A stretch of 64,000 bases of DNA from Halobacterium rubrum (GCF_021729015.1 NZ_JAJQQZ010000001.1:992001-1056000); one strand, 5' to 3'; numbered from the stretch's first letter, positions 33,691 through 43,166 are shown. Notes: generated by a model not told the origin, from the letters alone. Numbers and translations are program-made.

Positions 33691-36384
33691 TCACCCCGTG
33701 TTCTGCATGCCGGCGGCGATGCCCTTCACGGCCAGGCGGAGCGCCCGCTCCTCGACCGACGACCGGTCGTCCGTGGCGAGCAACTGCATCTGGAGGTGGT
33801 GGAGCGGGTCGACGTAGGGGTTCCGGCGGTCGAGACTCTCCGCGAGCCACCCCGGAATCGGGAGGTCGTCCGTCTGGGCGACGGTCGTGACGAGGTCGAC
33901 CGCGCGCTCGTACTCCGCCTCGATCTCCGGGAAGAAGCGGTCCCGCAACGGGTCGGGCGCGAGGTCGGCGTACTCGCGGGCGACCGCCATGTCGGTGCGG
34001 GCGAGCGCGTGGGCGGCGTTCTCGAGCACCGTCCTGAAGAACGGCCACGACTCGTACATCTCCTGGAGCGTCTCGACGTCGCCGCCGTCGTCGAGGTACG
34101 CGTCGAGGCCGGTCGCCAGCGAGTACCAGCCCGGGACGATGCACCGCGACTGCGTCCACGAGAACACCCAGGGAATCGCGCGCAGGTCCTCGATGCTGCG
34201 GTCCCCGCTCCGCGACGCCGGCCGCGATCCGAGGTTGAGGTTCTCGATGACGGTGATGGGGGTGGCGTGCTCGAAGTACGACACGAACCCCTCGCTGTCG
34301 AGGAGGTCACGGTAGGACTCCCGGGCAGCGTCGGCCGCCGTCGCCACCGCCTCCAGCCACTCGTCGGCGACCGGCTCGGTCGGCGTCTCGATGGCGTTCA
34401 CCCGGGCGCGGAGCTGGGCGTTCAGCATCTGTTCGAGCTCCCGCTCCGCGATGGTCGGGTTCGCGTACTTCTCGGCGATGGTCTCGCCCTGCTCGGTGAA
34501 CTTCACCTGGCCGGTGACCGACTCGTTCGGGAGCGCGAGCAGCGCGTCGTTCATCCGGCCGCCGCCCCGCGAGACCGACCCGCCGCGCCCGTGGAACAGC
34601 CGGAGGTCGACGCCGTAGTCCTCGCAGATGGCCGCGAGGCGCTTCTGGTTCCGGTACAGCGACCACCGGGCGGCCAGGTAGCCGTTCTCCTTGTTGGAGT
34701 CAGAGTATCCGAGCATCACCTCCTGGGTGTCACCGCGTGCCTCGAGGGCCGCCGCGTACGCCTCGTTCTCGAACAGTGTCCCCATGATGCGGCGGGCGTC
34801 CGAGAGCGCGGCCTCGGTCTCCAGCAGCGGCACGACGTCGAGGTTGCAGGTCTCGGGGAGGTCGACGACGCCGGCCTGGTCGGCGAGGAACAGGACTTCG
34901 AGGACGTGGCTGGGCTGCTCGCACATCGAGATGCAGTACGTGTCGATGGCGTCCACGCCGAACTCGCGGTGCCAGTCCGCGAGCGCGTCGAACCGTTCGA
35001 GGACGCGGGTAGCCTCGTCGTCGAGGGCGTCGGTGTCGGTGAGATCGAGCATCGGCGACGGCTGCGTGATGGCGTCGGTGAGGAAGTCGACGCGCTCGGA
35101 CTCACTCATCCCCGCGTAGTCGGTGCCGTGCCGGTCGAGTACCGCCGAGATGGCGTGCGTGTGTTTCTCGCGGTGGTCGCGGAGGTCGAGACTGGCGAGC
35201 GTGAACCCGAACGTCTCGACCTGCCGGACGAGCGGGTCGACGTGCAGCCGCGCCACCTCGTCGGCCCCGTTCGCACGGAGGTCCTCGGCCAGCCCCGCCA
35301 GTTCCGCGCGGAACTGGTCGGGAGTGGCGTACCCGCCGTCGCGGGGGTCGGTGACGCGGTCGAGACGTTCGGTCAGCAGCGCGACCTGCTGGCGGTACGG
35401 CTCGCCGTCGTACTCGTCGGCGGCGCGGTCGGCCGCCGCGGGGAACCGTTCCCGGTTCGCGCGGAGCTGGTCGTCGAACCGGTCGCAGTGCGAGAGCCGT
35501 GACCCGTCGTGGCTCACGACGTCGACGAGGTCGTCGACGGCCTCCAGGTACTTCTCCAGGACGACGCGCTGCTGGCGGTCGAGCGTGCGCTCGGTGACCT
35601 CGCGCGTGACGAAGGGGTTGCCGTCGCGGTCGCTGCCCGCCCACGACCGGAACTCCAGGAGCTTCGGCACGTCCAGTGACGCCTCCAGGTCGTCGTCGTC
35701 GAGCGCGTGCTCCAGCTCGCGGTACACCTCGCCGACCACGTCGAAGAGCACGTGTTCGAGGTGCCACTGGACGTTCAGCGCCTCGTCGAACGGCTCCGGC
35801 CGGCGCTGCCTGACCTGCCGGGTCTGCCAGAGGCTCGTCACGGTGGCCGCGAGCGCCTCCTCGTGCTGGCGTTGCTCTTTGGTCGTGAGGAGCTGCTGGT
35901 CGAGCGTCTCGAGTTCGTCCGCGACCGACCGGAGCTGGGACTTCACGGTCTTGCGCCGGGCTTCGGTGGGGTGTGCGGTGAACGTCGGTTCGACGAGCAC
36001 GTCCTCGAACGCGCGCTGGACGGTCTCCGGGTCGGCGGTCGCGAGCGCCTCGACGGCGGCTTCGAGGCCGTCGTCGGGTCGGCCGGCCTGGCTCTGCTCG
36101 CGGAGCGCGCGGATGCGGTCGCGTTCCTCCGCGAGGTTCACGAGTTCGAAGTACGTGGTGAAGGCGCGAGCGACTGCCAGTCCGTCCTCGTCGTCCAGGT
36201 CGGCACACAGCGCGCGGAGGTCGCCGTGGTCGCCGTCGCCGCGGTCGCGGTTCTCGATAGCCCGCGTGCGGAGCCCCTCGACCGCGTCGAAGGTCGAGTC
36301 GGAGGTCTGGGCCCGCAGTACCTCACCGAGGAGGCCGCCGAGGTGTCGGACGTCTACCCGGATGTCCCTGTCAGACAATTCCAT
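33691..36384 (-). CDS. ppc: Phosphoenolpyruvate carboxylase (bacterial type)
   Basis: 897 residues from the ATG at 36384; the frame extends 23 codons upstream but MELSDRDIRVDVRHLG is the better start. It fixes bicarbonate on PEP to make oxaloacetate, replenishing the citric-acid cycle. His138 in TFTAHPTEARRKTV and the second catalytic region LFHGRGGSVSRGGG are present, with MLGYSDSNKENGYLAARW and the conserved C-terminus AAGMQNTG. It is the large bacterial form rather than the short archaeal form, as expected for haloarchaea. Confidence 0.95.
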   Translation of the reverse strand: MELSDRDIRVDVRHLGGLLGEVLRAQTSDSTFDAVEGLRTRAIENRDRGDGDHGDLRALCADLDDEDGLAVARAFTTYFELVNLAEERDRIRALREQSQAGRPDDGLEAAVEALATADPETVQRAFEDVLVEPTFTAHPTEARRKTVKSQLRSVADELETLDQQLLTTKEQRQHEEALAATVTSLWQTRQVRQRRPEPFDEALNVQWHLEHVLFDVVGEVYRELEHALDDDDLEASLDVPKLLEFRSWAGSDRDGNPFVTREVTERTLDRQQRVVLEKYLEAVDDLVDVVSHDGSRLSHCDRFDDQLRANRERFPAAADRAADEYDGEPYRQQVALLTERLDRVTDPRDGGYATPDQFRAELAGLAEDLRANGADEVARLHVDPLVRQVETFGFTLASLDLRDHREKHTHAISAVLDRHGTDYAGMSESERVDFLTDAITQPSPMLDLTDTDALDDEATRVLERFDALADWHREFGVDAIDTYCISMCEQPSHVLEVLFLADQAGVVDLPETCNLDVVPLLETEAALSDARRIMGTLFENEAYAAALEARGDTQEVMLGYSDSNKENGYLAARWSLYRNQKRLAAICEDYGVDLRLFHGRGGSVSRGGGRMNDALLALPNESVTGQVKFTEQGETIAEKYANPTIAERELEQMLNAQLRARVNAIETPTEPVADEWLEAVATAADAARESYRDLLDSEGFVSYFEHATPITVIENLNLGSRPASRSGDRSIEDLRAIPWVFSWTQSRCIVPGWYSLATGLDAYLDDGGDVETLQEMYESWPFFRTVLENAAHALARTDMAVAREYADLAPDPLRDRFFPEIEAEYERAVDLVTTVAQTDDLPIPGWLAESLDRRNPYVDPLHHLQMQLLATDDRSSVEERALRLAVKGIAAGMQNTG

Positions 36385-36529
36385 ACACACCGGTTCCGAC
36401 TGGTGGAAGATAAAACGACCATCCCGCCACGAGTATTGCCACTCGGAGACCACCGCCGCGACCGGCTACGCCCGGTCGTCGGGCTGCCGGCGCCGCACTG
36501 GCTTTACGCCGCGCGCCCGAACCACTGGT

Positions 36530-36931
36530 ATGGTCGCCGTCTCGTACTACTGTCCGCGGTGTGGCGCCGTCGCCGAACTCGACCGCGACCCCTACATGGC
36601 GGACAAGTCCGTGACGCCGTTCCCGCTGGAGGGCTGGACGTACGCCGACCCCGCCGAGGACGACTACGAGGCCGACGAGTTCGACGGCGTGCGGCTGGAC
36701 TGCGGGGAGGGAGGCGTGCTCGACTGGTCGCACCCGCCCGACGCGAGCGAGGCGAGCGACGCCGACGAACCGGGCTGCGGGGAGCCGTTCTACCTGAACT
36801 TCGTGCGCTTCGAGGACGGCAGCGAAGTCGAGGGGAGCCGGGAGTCCCGGCGCGTCGAACTCTCCGAGACGCAGGGTCCGGACTCGCCGGGCGGTCCCGG
36901 TGGACCGTCCGGGCCGGGCTTCTCGCGGTAG
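36530..36931 (+). CDS. Small haloarchaeal protein with N-terminal zinc knuckle
   Basis: 133 residues from the ATG at 36530. It begins VAVSYYCPRCGAVAELDRD (CxxC), has a second cysteine region LDCGEGGVLDW and GCGEPFYLNFVRFEDG, and ends in a Gly/Pro-rich tail (PGGPGGPSGPGF). The cysteines could bind zinc. Function unknown. It is divergent from PEP carboxylase across 145 bp and convergent with the ArsR-like gene. Confidence 0.72.
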   Translation: MVAVSYYCPRCGAVAELDRDPYMADKSVTPFPLEGWTYADPAEDDYEADEFDGVRLDCGEGGVLDWSHPPDASEASDADEPGCGEPFYLNFVRFEDGSEVEGSRESRRVELSETQGPDSPGGPGGPSGPGFSR

Positions 36932-36966
36932 GGGTCGCTCCGCGCCAGTCTCGCTGCCGTCGTCGG

Positions 36967-37815
36967 TCAGGTGCGCTCTGTTTCGACTACCTCACCGTCG
37001 CCGTCGACGGTCAGTGACAGTGTCTCGCAGCCCGCTTCGACGACGACGCGCACCCGGAGCGGCGCCCTCGACACCACGGACTCGGCGCCCGGTTCGCAGA
37101 AGTCCAGCGTCCAGAACGGCACCGTACGGACATCGACGCCGTGGTCGAAGTGGAAAGCCAGTACGTCGGGGTGCCCGAGTAGGAACAGCCCGACGGGAAG
37201 CACGTGCTGGAACCCACAGTGGTGGCAGTCGCCGTGATAGACGTAGTGCTCGGGGTCGCCGTGCCATAGCTCGAGTTCGCCCTTGACGCGCCCCGAACAC
37301 TCCGAGCAGACGCCCGCTCGGGTCAGCGACCCCCAGCGGTTTTCGAGGAAGCCGGCGCGCTCGGCGACGACATCCCGGGGCTGTGACTGAAGAAAGCTCG
37401 GCGGGACGTACAGCGCCAGCGCGTGGTCGTCGTCGCCGCAGGTCACGTGGAGCGCGCCCGCCTCGTAACGCAGACAGAGGTCGTCGCCGCAGGTCCAGCA
37501 CTCCCCCGGCGCATCCACCGGTCCCCACGTCCAGTCGGTGTCGAGGAATCCCGACCGCAGCATAGACACTACGCGCATCCCCACGCGGGAGAGCCGGTAG
37601 CCGTCGGCCCCGCCTTCGACGAGTCCATCGAGGCGGTCGAGGTGGTAGGTGAAGTTCCCGCTGTCGCGCTCGCCGACGCGCTTCCGGAGGTCGTTGTACG
37701 CGAGCCTCGCGTCCGCGCCCTCGCTCCGGTGGAAGTCGGCGAGGGCGCGCAAGATGTCGGCGCGAGTGGCCTGCGAAACCACGTCGAACACGTCCGTCGA
37801 GGCGTCGTCGTCCAC
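36967..37815 (-). CDS. ArsR-like winged-helix regulator with zinc-ribbon domain
   Basis: 282 residues, a paralogue of the protein at 17397. The winged helix is at about residues 8-95 (VFDVVSQATRADILRALAD, SGNFTYHLDRLDGLVEGG, YRLSRVGMRVV). The rest contains Cys pairs CWTCGDD, CSECSGR and CHHCGF. The extra domain may bind metal or sense redox state. The DNA target is unknown. It is divergent from the DUF5788-like gene at 37919, whose promoter lies in between. Confidence 0.82.
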   Translation of the reverse strand: MDDDASTDVFDVVSQATRADILRALADFHRSEGADARLAYNDLRKRVGERDSGNFTYHLDRLDGLVEGGADGYRLSRVGMRVVSMLRSGFLDTDWTWGPVDAPGECWTCGDDLCLRYEAGALHVTCGDDDHALALYVPPSFLQSQPRDVVAERAGFLENRWGSLTRAGVCSECSGRVKGELELWHGDPEHYVYHGDCHHCGFQHVLPVGLFLLGHPDVLAFHFDHGVDVRTVPFWTLDFCEPGAESVVSRAPLRVRVVVEAGCETLSLTVDGDGEVVETERT

Positions 37816-37918
37816 TCCCGAGAACTACGCCGCGCGCCACGTAAACCCACCGTGTCAACAGGGTTAGTGTATCGAGTTGCTCAGAACGACTAATGCCGAT
37901 GCCCGTCACGCGGCAGGT

Positions 37919-38323
37919 ATGGACGACCGAGAACGAGAGCGACTGCTTGACCGCGTCGAACGGTCCTCGAACAGCATCGGCGAGTCGATTCCAGACGAGC
38001 TTACCGTCGGCGACACCACCATCGACCTGAAGGCGTTCGTCTTCGAGTGCAAGCGCCTCGACTCCGTACCGGCCGACCGGCGCGAAGAAATCGAGTCGGT
38101 TCAGTCGATGCTCCGTCGCGAACGCCTCCGACGCAAGCACCGAATCAGGGACGACGACCTCACCTGCGAGACGGCCGAGGACCTCGCGGCGAGCGTCCAC
38201 GGAATCGACCGCGCGTTGAACGCGCTGGCAGGATTGGACGACCCCGGCATCGGCGAGGAACTCCGGCAGAAGCGTCTCGACGACGCGAGAGAACTAATCG
38301 CACTCGCCGACACCTCGCTCTGA
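37919..38323 (+). CDS. DUF5788-like conserved haloarchaeal protein
   Basis: 134 residues from the ATG at 37919. The sequence is almost entirely helical and charged: RERERLLDRVERSSNSIGES, a short strand part VGDTTIDLKAFVFECKRLD, then long basic-acidic helices (MLRRERLRRKHRI, EELRQKRLDDARELI). It matches a haloarchaeal family that I recall as DUF5788; no function is known. Convergent with rtcB, 28 bp apart. Confidence 0.75.
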   Translation: MDDRERERLLDRVERSSNSIGESIPDELTVGDTTIDLKAFVFECKRLDSVPADRREEIESVQSMLRRERLRRKHRIRDDDLTCETAEDLAASVHGIDRALNALAGLDDPGIGEELRQKRLDDARELIALADTSL

Positions 38324-38351
38324 CCGGTGCGCGGGCCGACGGCACTGACGG

Positions 38352-39863
38352 TCACCCCTTGACGTTACAGACGGGGTAGGTGCGGACGACGAGGTCGCCG
38401 ATGCCGAGGGCGTCGGAGACGCCGACGACGTCGTCGACGTCCTTGTAGACGCCGGGGGCCTCCTCGGCGATGGTGGCGCCGGAGGCCGCCTTCACGTAGA
38501 TGTCGCTGTCCTCGCGGAGGTCGTCTTGCACGTCGCCGCCCCAGTACTCGTCTTTGGCTTGCGTGCGGCTCATCAGGCGGCCGGCGCCGTGGGCGGTGGA
38601 GCCAAACGACCGGCCGAGCGAGCCGTCGCCGCCCTTCAGGACGTAGCTGCCCGCACCCATCGACCCGGGGATGATGACTGGCTGGCCGACCTCGCGGTAC
38701 GCTGCCGGGACGTCCGGGTGGCCGGCGGGGAACGCCCGCGTCGCGCCCTTCCGGTGGACGAACAGCTCGCGGTCGACGCGCTCGCCGTCGCCGTAGAGGC
38801 TGTAGCCGCCGTCGTCGTCCTCGCCGGCGACGACCTCGTGGGTCTCGCGCTTCGCGATGTTGTGGGCCACGTCGTACAGCAGGTCCATCTCGAGGGCTTC
38901 CCAGTCCGGCGCGTCGAAGACGTCCGCGAACGTCTCCCGGACGGCGTGCGTGATGAGCTGGCGGTTCACCCACGCGAAGTTGATGGCGGCGCACATCGCA
39001 CCGTAGTACTCCTCGGCGAGCTCGGAGCCCGCGGGCGCCGCCGCGAGGTCCTTGTCCGGCAGCGACTCCAGAAAGTCGGGGTGTTCCTGTTCGATGCGCC
39101 GCAGGTAGTCCGAACACACCTGGTGGCCGAGCCCCCGCGAGCCGCAGTGAATCAGGACCACGATCTGGTCCTCGGCGAGACCGAAGGCGTCGGCCGTCTC
39201 GTCGTCGTGGACGTCCGTGACGCGCTGGACTTCGAGGAAGTGGTTGCCCGACCCCAGCGACCCCATCTGGCTGGCGCCCCGGTCCCGGGCCTTCTTCGAG
39301 ACGGCGTCGAGGTCGGCGTCCGGCCGCTGGCCCTCGTCCTCGCAGTGCAGGCGGTCCTCGCGGACGGCGTACCCCGCCTCGACGCACCAGTCCACGCCCC
39401 GCTCCAGCGCCTCGTCGAGGTCGGTGTGGTTGCCGTCGTGGACGCCGCCGCCCCCCAGCCCGCAGGGCACGGCGTCGAACAGCGCGTCCACGAGCTCCTC
39501 CTCGTGGCCCCGGACGTCGTCGTAAGTGAGGTTCGTCTTCACCATTCTCACTCCGCAGTTGATGTCGAAGCCGATTCCTGCGGGCGATATACAGCCGTCT
39601 TCGGCGTCGAAGGCGGCGACGCCGCCGACGGGGAAGCCGTAGCCCTGGTGGCCGTCGGGCATGCAGAGCGCGGGCGCGACGACGCCGGGCATGCAGGCGA
39701 CGTTCCGGAGCTGGTCGAGGGTTTTGTCGCCTCCAATCTGCTCGAGGAGCGCCTCGCTGGCGAGCACGCGCGCCGGGACGCGCATCTCGTCGTCCCGGGC
39801 GAGCTCCCAGACGTCCGGCTCGACCTCGGTGAGGTGGTGGCCGCGCGCGTCGAAGGAAGTCAT
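38352..39863 (-). CDS. rtcB: tRNA-splicing ligase RtcB
   Basis: 503 residues from the ATG at 39863. RtcB joins 2',3'-cyclic phosphate and 5'-OH RNA ends, completing archaeal tRNA splicing, with GTP and Mn. Motifs visible are MPDGHQGYGFPVGGVAAFD, GIGFDINCGVRM (metal-binding Asp and Cys), GSLGSGNHFLEVQ, IHCGSRGLGHQ, the guanylylated-histidine segment HRKGATRAFP and IIPGSMGAGSYVLKG. There is no intein, although RtcB genes of other haloarchaea often have one. The activator archease is 1.1 kb upstream, separated by a DoxX-type gene on the same strand. Confidence 0.96.
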   Translation of the reverse strand: MTSFDARGHHLTEVEPDVWELARDDEMRVPARVLASEALLEQIGGDKTLDQLRNVACMPGVVAPALCMPDGHQGYGFPVGGVAAFDAEDGCISPAGIGFDINCGVRMVKTNLTYDDVRGHEEELVDALFDAVPCGLGGGGVHDGNHTDLDEALERGVDWCVEAGYAVREDRLHCEDEGQRPDADLDAVSKKARDRGASQMGSLGSGNHFLEVQRVTDVHDDETADAFGLAEDQIVVLIHCGSRGLGHQVCSDYLRRIEQEHPDFLESLPDKDLAAAPAGSELAEEYYGAMCAAINFAWVNRQLITHAVRETFADVFDAPDWEALEMDLLYDVAHNIAKRETHEVVAGEDDDGGYSLYGDGERVDRELFVHRKGATRAFPAGHPDVPAAYREVGQPVIIPGSMGAGSYVLKGGDGSLGRSFGSTAHGAGRLMSRTQAKDEYWGGDVQDDLREDSDIYVKAASGATIAEEAPGVYKDVDDVVGVSDALGIGDLVVRTYPVCNVKG

Positions 39864-39901
39864 ACGTGTCCGTCCGCCGTCCGCGCTGGAATACGTTTCG
39901 T

Positions 39902-40927
39902 CTACTCCGCGGTCGCACGGACTCGCGCGCGGTCGGAGACGGTGCCGAGGCGTTCGTCGACCGACAGGGGGCCGCCGCCGGTGACGAACAGCGCGGAGAC
40001 TAGCCCGAACAGCGTGACGTGTGCGAGCACTGGATCGTCGGGCAGGCCGAACAGCGTGGTCGTGAGCACGAGGAACGCGGTGGCGGCGGTGGCTCGCGTG
40101 AACAGGCCGAACACGAGGAGAACGCCGATTGCGAGTTCGGTGAGCCCGGCGCCGACTACCCAGAGGCCGGGGTCGACGGGGACGACGGCGGTGAGGCCGT
40201 ACTTCTCGACGACGGCGAGCGCGCGCCCGGGGTGGGCGAGTTTCTCCCAGAACCCGAGCAGCGCGAAGTTGACGCCGAGGCCGACGCGGACGACAGTCGG
40301 CGCGAACCGCTCGTAGGGCGCAACTACGTCGTTGAATCGGTCGACCAGTGGGTGGAGGGGGTCCAGTCGGCCGTAGAGGGTGTCGTCGGCAGCGGCGACC
40401 CGCTGGAGGAGGTGGTCGGCACTCGGGCGGCCGCCGCCGAGCACGGCGATGCCGAGGAAGCCACCGACGTACTCGCTGGCCAACAGGAGGTCTGGGTCGA
40501 CGACGAGACCGGCGAGGTAGACGGCCAGTCCGGCCAGCGCCACCGCCCGGGTGGCGAGTCCGAACAGCAACAGGAACCCCAGCGACACCTGGAGCACGCG
40601 CGTGGGACTCTGGACTGCCGGCGAGAAGAAGTAGCCGGCGAACCCGGCGCCGACCAGCGGCAGGCCGACCGCGAGCCGGAGCATCCACGGGACGAACGCG
40701 CGGTAGCTGGCGAGCGCGTCGCGCAGCGCGTCGATGTCGGCGGCGGCGGGCCGGTACCGGAGGAACGCCGCCATAGCCGTGACCACGGCGAGACCGCCGG
40801 CGCCGACCGCGGTCGCGTTCACCGGGGCCGAGAGGACGTCGAGGAGAAACGCTACTGCCTCGACCGCCGACGACCCGTCGACGACGTAGCGGACGTGGGT
40901 GGGAGCCCCGAGACCTGCGAGAGCCAT
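39902..40927 (-). CDS. DoxX-like membrane protein
   Basis: 341 residues with about nine hydrophobic helices. The second half (VVRVGLGVNFALLGFWEKLAHPGRAL, GLWVVGAGLTELAIGVLLVFGLFTRATA) is a DoxX-type four-helix unit, and the first half appears to contain a similar, more diverged unit (PWMLRLAVGLPLVGAGFAGYFF, LLLFGLATRAVALAG), so the protein may be an internal duplication. DoxX proteins are thought to act in redox/thiol stress. It is inserted between the genes of archease and RtcB, all on the minus strand. Confidence 0.8.
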   Translation of the reverse strand: MALAGLGAPTHVRYVVDGSSAVEAVAFLLDVLSAPVNATAVGAGGLAVVTAMAAFLRYRPAAADIDALRDALASYRAFVPWMLRLAVGLPLVGAGFAGYFFSPAVQSPTRVLQVSLGFLLLFGLATRAVALAGLAVYLAGLVVDPDLLLASEYVGGFLGIAVLGGGRPSADHLLQRVAAADDTLYGRLDPLHPLVDRFNDVVAPYERFAPTVVRVGLGVNFALLGFWEKLAHPGRALAVVEKYGLTAVVPVDPGLWVVGAGLTELAIGVLLVFGLFTRATAATAFLVLTTTLFGLPDDPVLAHVTLFGLVSALFVTGGGPLSVDERLGTVSDRARVRATAE

Positions 40928-40972
40928 AGTCGTCGTACGGCCGCCACACCGAAAAGTCTCGCAGGTGCGGCG

Positions 40973-41437
40973 TCAGACGTCGAAGACGACGTACGCGTGC
41001 CAGCCGGATTCGCGGGGCTCGAGGACCATCTCGGAGTACGTGACGGCCTTGAGGTCGCGGGCGTGGAGTTCGCTCAGCGGGACGCCGCGAGCCGTCGCCT
41101 CGACCACCCACTCGCTGGCGTCCTCCTCACCGTCCTCGCCCGCCCCGGTGTCGCCGCTGCCGGTGGCCACCTCGCGCACCGTCGCGTCGCTGTCGACGGG
41201 GAGGACGCCGCGGACGTCTCGCTCGTAGAGGAGTCGGCTGAGGTAGTCGTAGAGCACGGCTTCCCGGGACTCGGCGCGTTCCTCGACGGCGAACCGCTCG
41301 CCCGCGTCGGGGACATCGCCGTCGGCCATCGCGGCGGCCATGCCGTCGGCGAGCGCGGCGAACACGCCGCCGAGGCTGTCGGCGTCGGCTTCCACGGCGA
41401 CGTCGGCGGTGTGGTCGCGGAGCGTGAACGACGTCAC
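40973..41437 (-). CDS. Archease (RtcB activator)
   Basis: 154 residues from the GTG at 41437; an upstream ATG at 41503 adds 22 residues that do not fit the family. Archease helps RtcB to turn over and broadens its nucleotide use. Family features are FTLRDHTADVAVEADADSLGGVFAALADGM (D-HTAD), then AVLYDYLSRLLYERDV and the C-terminal LHARDLKAVTYSEMVLE. An acidic Gly/Asp-rich insert (GSGDTGAGEDGEEDAS) lengthens one loop. Its neighbourhood with rtcB supports the assignment. Confidence 0.92.
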   Translation of the reverse strand: MTSFTLRDHTADVAVEADADSLGGVFAALADGMAAAMADGDVPDAGERFAVEERAESREAVLYDYLSRLLYERDVRGVLPVDSDATVREVATGSGDTGAGEDGEEDASEWVVEATARGVPLSELHARDLKAVTYSEMVLEPRESGWHAYVVFDV

Positions 41438-41563
41438 CGCGACGCACCCCGGGAGTCGGCTGTGGTCATCGTCGGACGCGACGGCGAGCACGGAGGAAAG
41501 CATTTCGACGGCGAGCCCCCGCGGGACGGTGGAATTATGGTCGTCGGCGCGCTACCGTCTCGG

Positions 41564-42079
41564 GTGAGCGTCACGGTGGACGAACAGGTGGTTCCCCCGG
41601 GCAGCGACGAACACCTCGAAGCGGCCTGGGCGCTGAAAGAGCACATCCGGGAGCACGAGGGCCTCCTGAAGCAGCGACGCGGGTTCTTCGCGAACGCGTA
41701 CCGGCGGGCGACGGTCCACTGTTTCCTCGCGGGTGACGGCAGCAACGACGGTGACGACGACGGCGGCGACGACCTGATAGGGTTCGCGGCGGCGCGCTCC
41801 GACGGCTACATTCTCTTCCTGGCGGTGGCGCCCGAGTACCGCGGCGAGAACTTCGGCGAGCGCCTCGTCGCGTCGGTCGCCTCCGAGGCGGGGAAGGCGT
41901 CCTGTCACGCCCGGAAGACCAACGAGAACGCCATCGGGTTCTACCGGAATCTCGGGTTCACTGTCGAGCGCGAGATCGACGACTACTACGAGGACGGCAC
42001 CGGCGCCTACTACCTCCGGCTCGGCGACCACGACCGTATCCGGGACCGTATCTCGGAACTGCTGCGCGGCGGCCGGTAG
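41564..42079 (+). CDS. GNAT-family N-acetyltransferase
   Basis: 171 residues from the GTG at 41564 (SVTVDEQVVPPGSDEHLEAAW); an ATG at 41537 is an alternative. The acetyl-CoA-binding region is LAVAPEYRGENFGERLVASVA, followed by SCHARKTNENAIGFYRNLGFTVE, both typical of RimI-like acetyltransferases acting on protein N-termini or amines. A Gly/Asp-rich insert (DGSNDGDDDGGDD) interrupts the N-terminal half. Divergent from archease. Confidence 0.85.
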   Translation: MSVTVDEQVVPPGSDEHLEAAWALKEHIREHEGLLKQRRGFFANAYRRATVHCFLAGDGSNDGDDDGGDDLIGFAAARSDGYILFLAVAPEYRGENFGERLVASVASEAGKASCHARKTNENAIGFYRNLGFTVEREIDDYYEDGTGAYYLRLGDHDRIRDRISELLRGGR

Positions 42080-42108
42080 CGGGCCATCCGGTGGCGCAGC
42101 GTTGCCCG

Positions 42109-43086
42109 TCAGTCAGAGTTCGCAGTGGCGTCGCCGACCGCGGCGTTCGTGTTCGCGGGGACGGCGAACTCGTCGTCGTCCGGCGCCGCGAGGTCGGTGA
42201 CGGCGTAGAACACGTCGAGTGGGTCGTCGGTGAACTGCCAGCGCAGCCACGCGCGGGCGACGAGACTCAGTCGCCGCGGGAGTGTCAGCGTCGGCCGCTC
42301 GGAGACCACGTCGCAGCCCCGGTCGCGGATCAGCCGGTGCTGGTCGGCGTACATCACAGCCGCCGCCAGCACGGGGAACTGGCAGCCGTCGGGCAGGTAA
42401 CGGATGCCGTCGACGCCGTGGTGGTAGAGCCGTTCGGTTCGCCGGAGCTCCGCCTGAACGGCGTGCCCGACGGCGGGCGAGAACGACAGGCTGGTGACGT
42501 CCCCGTGGCTGGCACCGTAGCCGTCCAGCGTCTCGGCCGGGAGGTAGACGCGGTCGTAGTCGACGACGTCCTCCCGGACGTCCCGCAGGAAGTTCGTGAG
42601 CTGGAACGCCTCGCCCAGCGAGGCGGCGTGCGGTCGCGCGACCGCCTTCTGTTCGGGGTCCATGACTTCGAGCATCATGTACGCGACGGCGACCGAGGAC
42701 CCGCGGAGGTACGTCGACAGCTCGTCGTGGTCCCGGTACCGGACGGTGTCCTCGACGTCCATCAGCATCGAGTCGACGAACGCGTCGACCTCCTCGCGGG
42801 GGATGTCGTGGCGCTCCCGGAGGTCGGCGAACGCCGCGAGCACTGGCTCGTCGGTCTCGCGCTCTCCGAGTGCTGCCTCGCGGACGCGCTCGAGTTCCCG
42901 GCGCTGGGCCTCGGGCGGTCCGGGGTCCTCGTCGTCGACGATCTCGTCCGTCAGCCGGAAGAACGCGTACAGGACGTACGTCGGGTACCGGACCTGTCCG
43001 GGGAGGAACCGGGTCGCGACGTGGAACGTCCTGCCGGTGGTCCGCTGGACGGCCTTGCTCCGTCGTATCTGTTCCCGTGAGACCAT
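42109..43086 (-). CDS. crtB1: Phytoene synthase
   Basis: 325 residues. It condenses two geranylgeranyl diphosphates to phytoene, the first C40 carotenoid and thus the source of bacterioruberin and, through beta-carotene, retinal. The two aspartate-rich sites are D47-E-I-V-D51 in FFRLTDEIVDD and D169-V-R-E-D173 in QLTNFLRDVREDVVDYD, with FLPGQVRYPTYVLYAFFRL before the first. In H. salinarum the gene crtB1 is near bat and is controlled with bop by Brz and Bat; the same arrangement and a UAS-like element at 43167 are seen here. Confidence 0.94.
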   Translation of the reverse strand: MVSREQIRRSKAVQRTTGRTFHVATRFLPGQVRYPTYVLYAFFRLTDEIVDDEDPGPPEAQRRELERVREAALGERETDEPVLAAFADLRERHDIPREEVDAFVDSMLMDVEDTVRYRDHDELSTYLRGSSVAVAYMMLEVMDPEQKAVARPHAASLGEAFQLTNFLRDVREDVVDYDRVYLPAETLDGYGASHGDVTSLSFSPAVGHAVQAELRRTERLYHHGVDGIRYLPDGCQFPVLAAAVMYADQHRLIRDRGCDVVSERPTLTLPRRLSLVARAWLRWQFTDDPLDVFYAVTDLAAPDDDEFAVPANTNAAVGDATANSD

Positions 43087-43166
43087 GTGGTGGTGAGTGG
43101 ACTGCGTCGGTTGCCGCGTGGTACCACGTCACTCTCCCCTAGGGACGCGCCCGGCCTCAAAGGGAT

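Noticed and set aside
33250-35502. A 750-codon plus-strand frame, and other long frames opposite PEP carboxylase
   Set aside because: Antisense shadows of ppc and the eIF2B-like gene; composition is repetitive Arg/Val/Leu without any motif.
38352-39863. Possible intein in RtcB
   Set aside because: The protein has normal length and all active-site motifs are contiguous, so no intein is present here.
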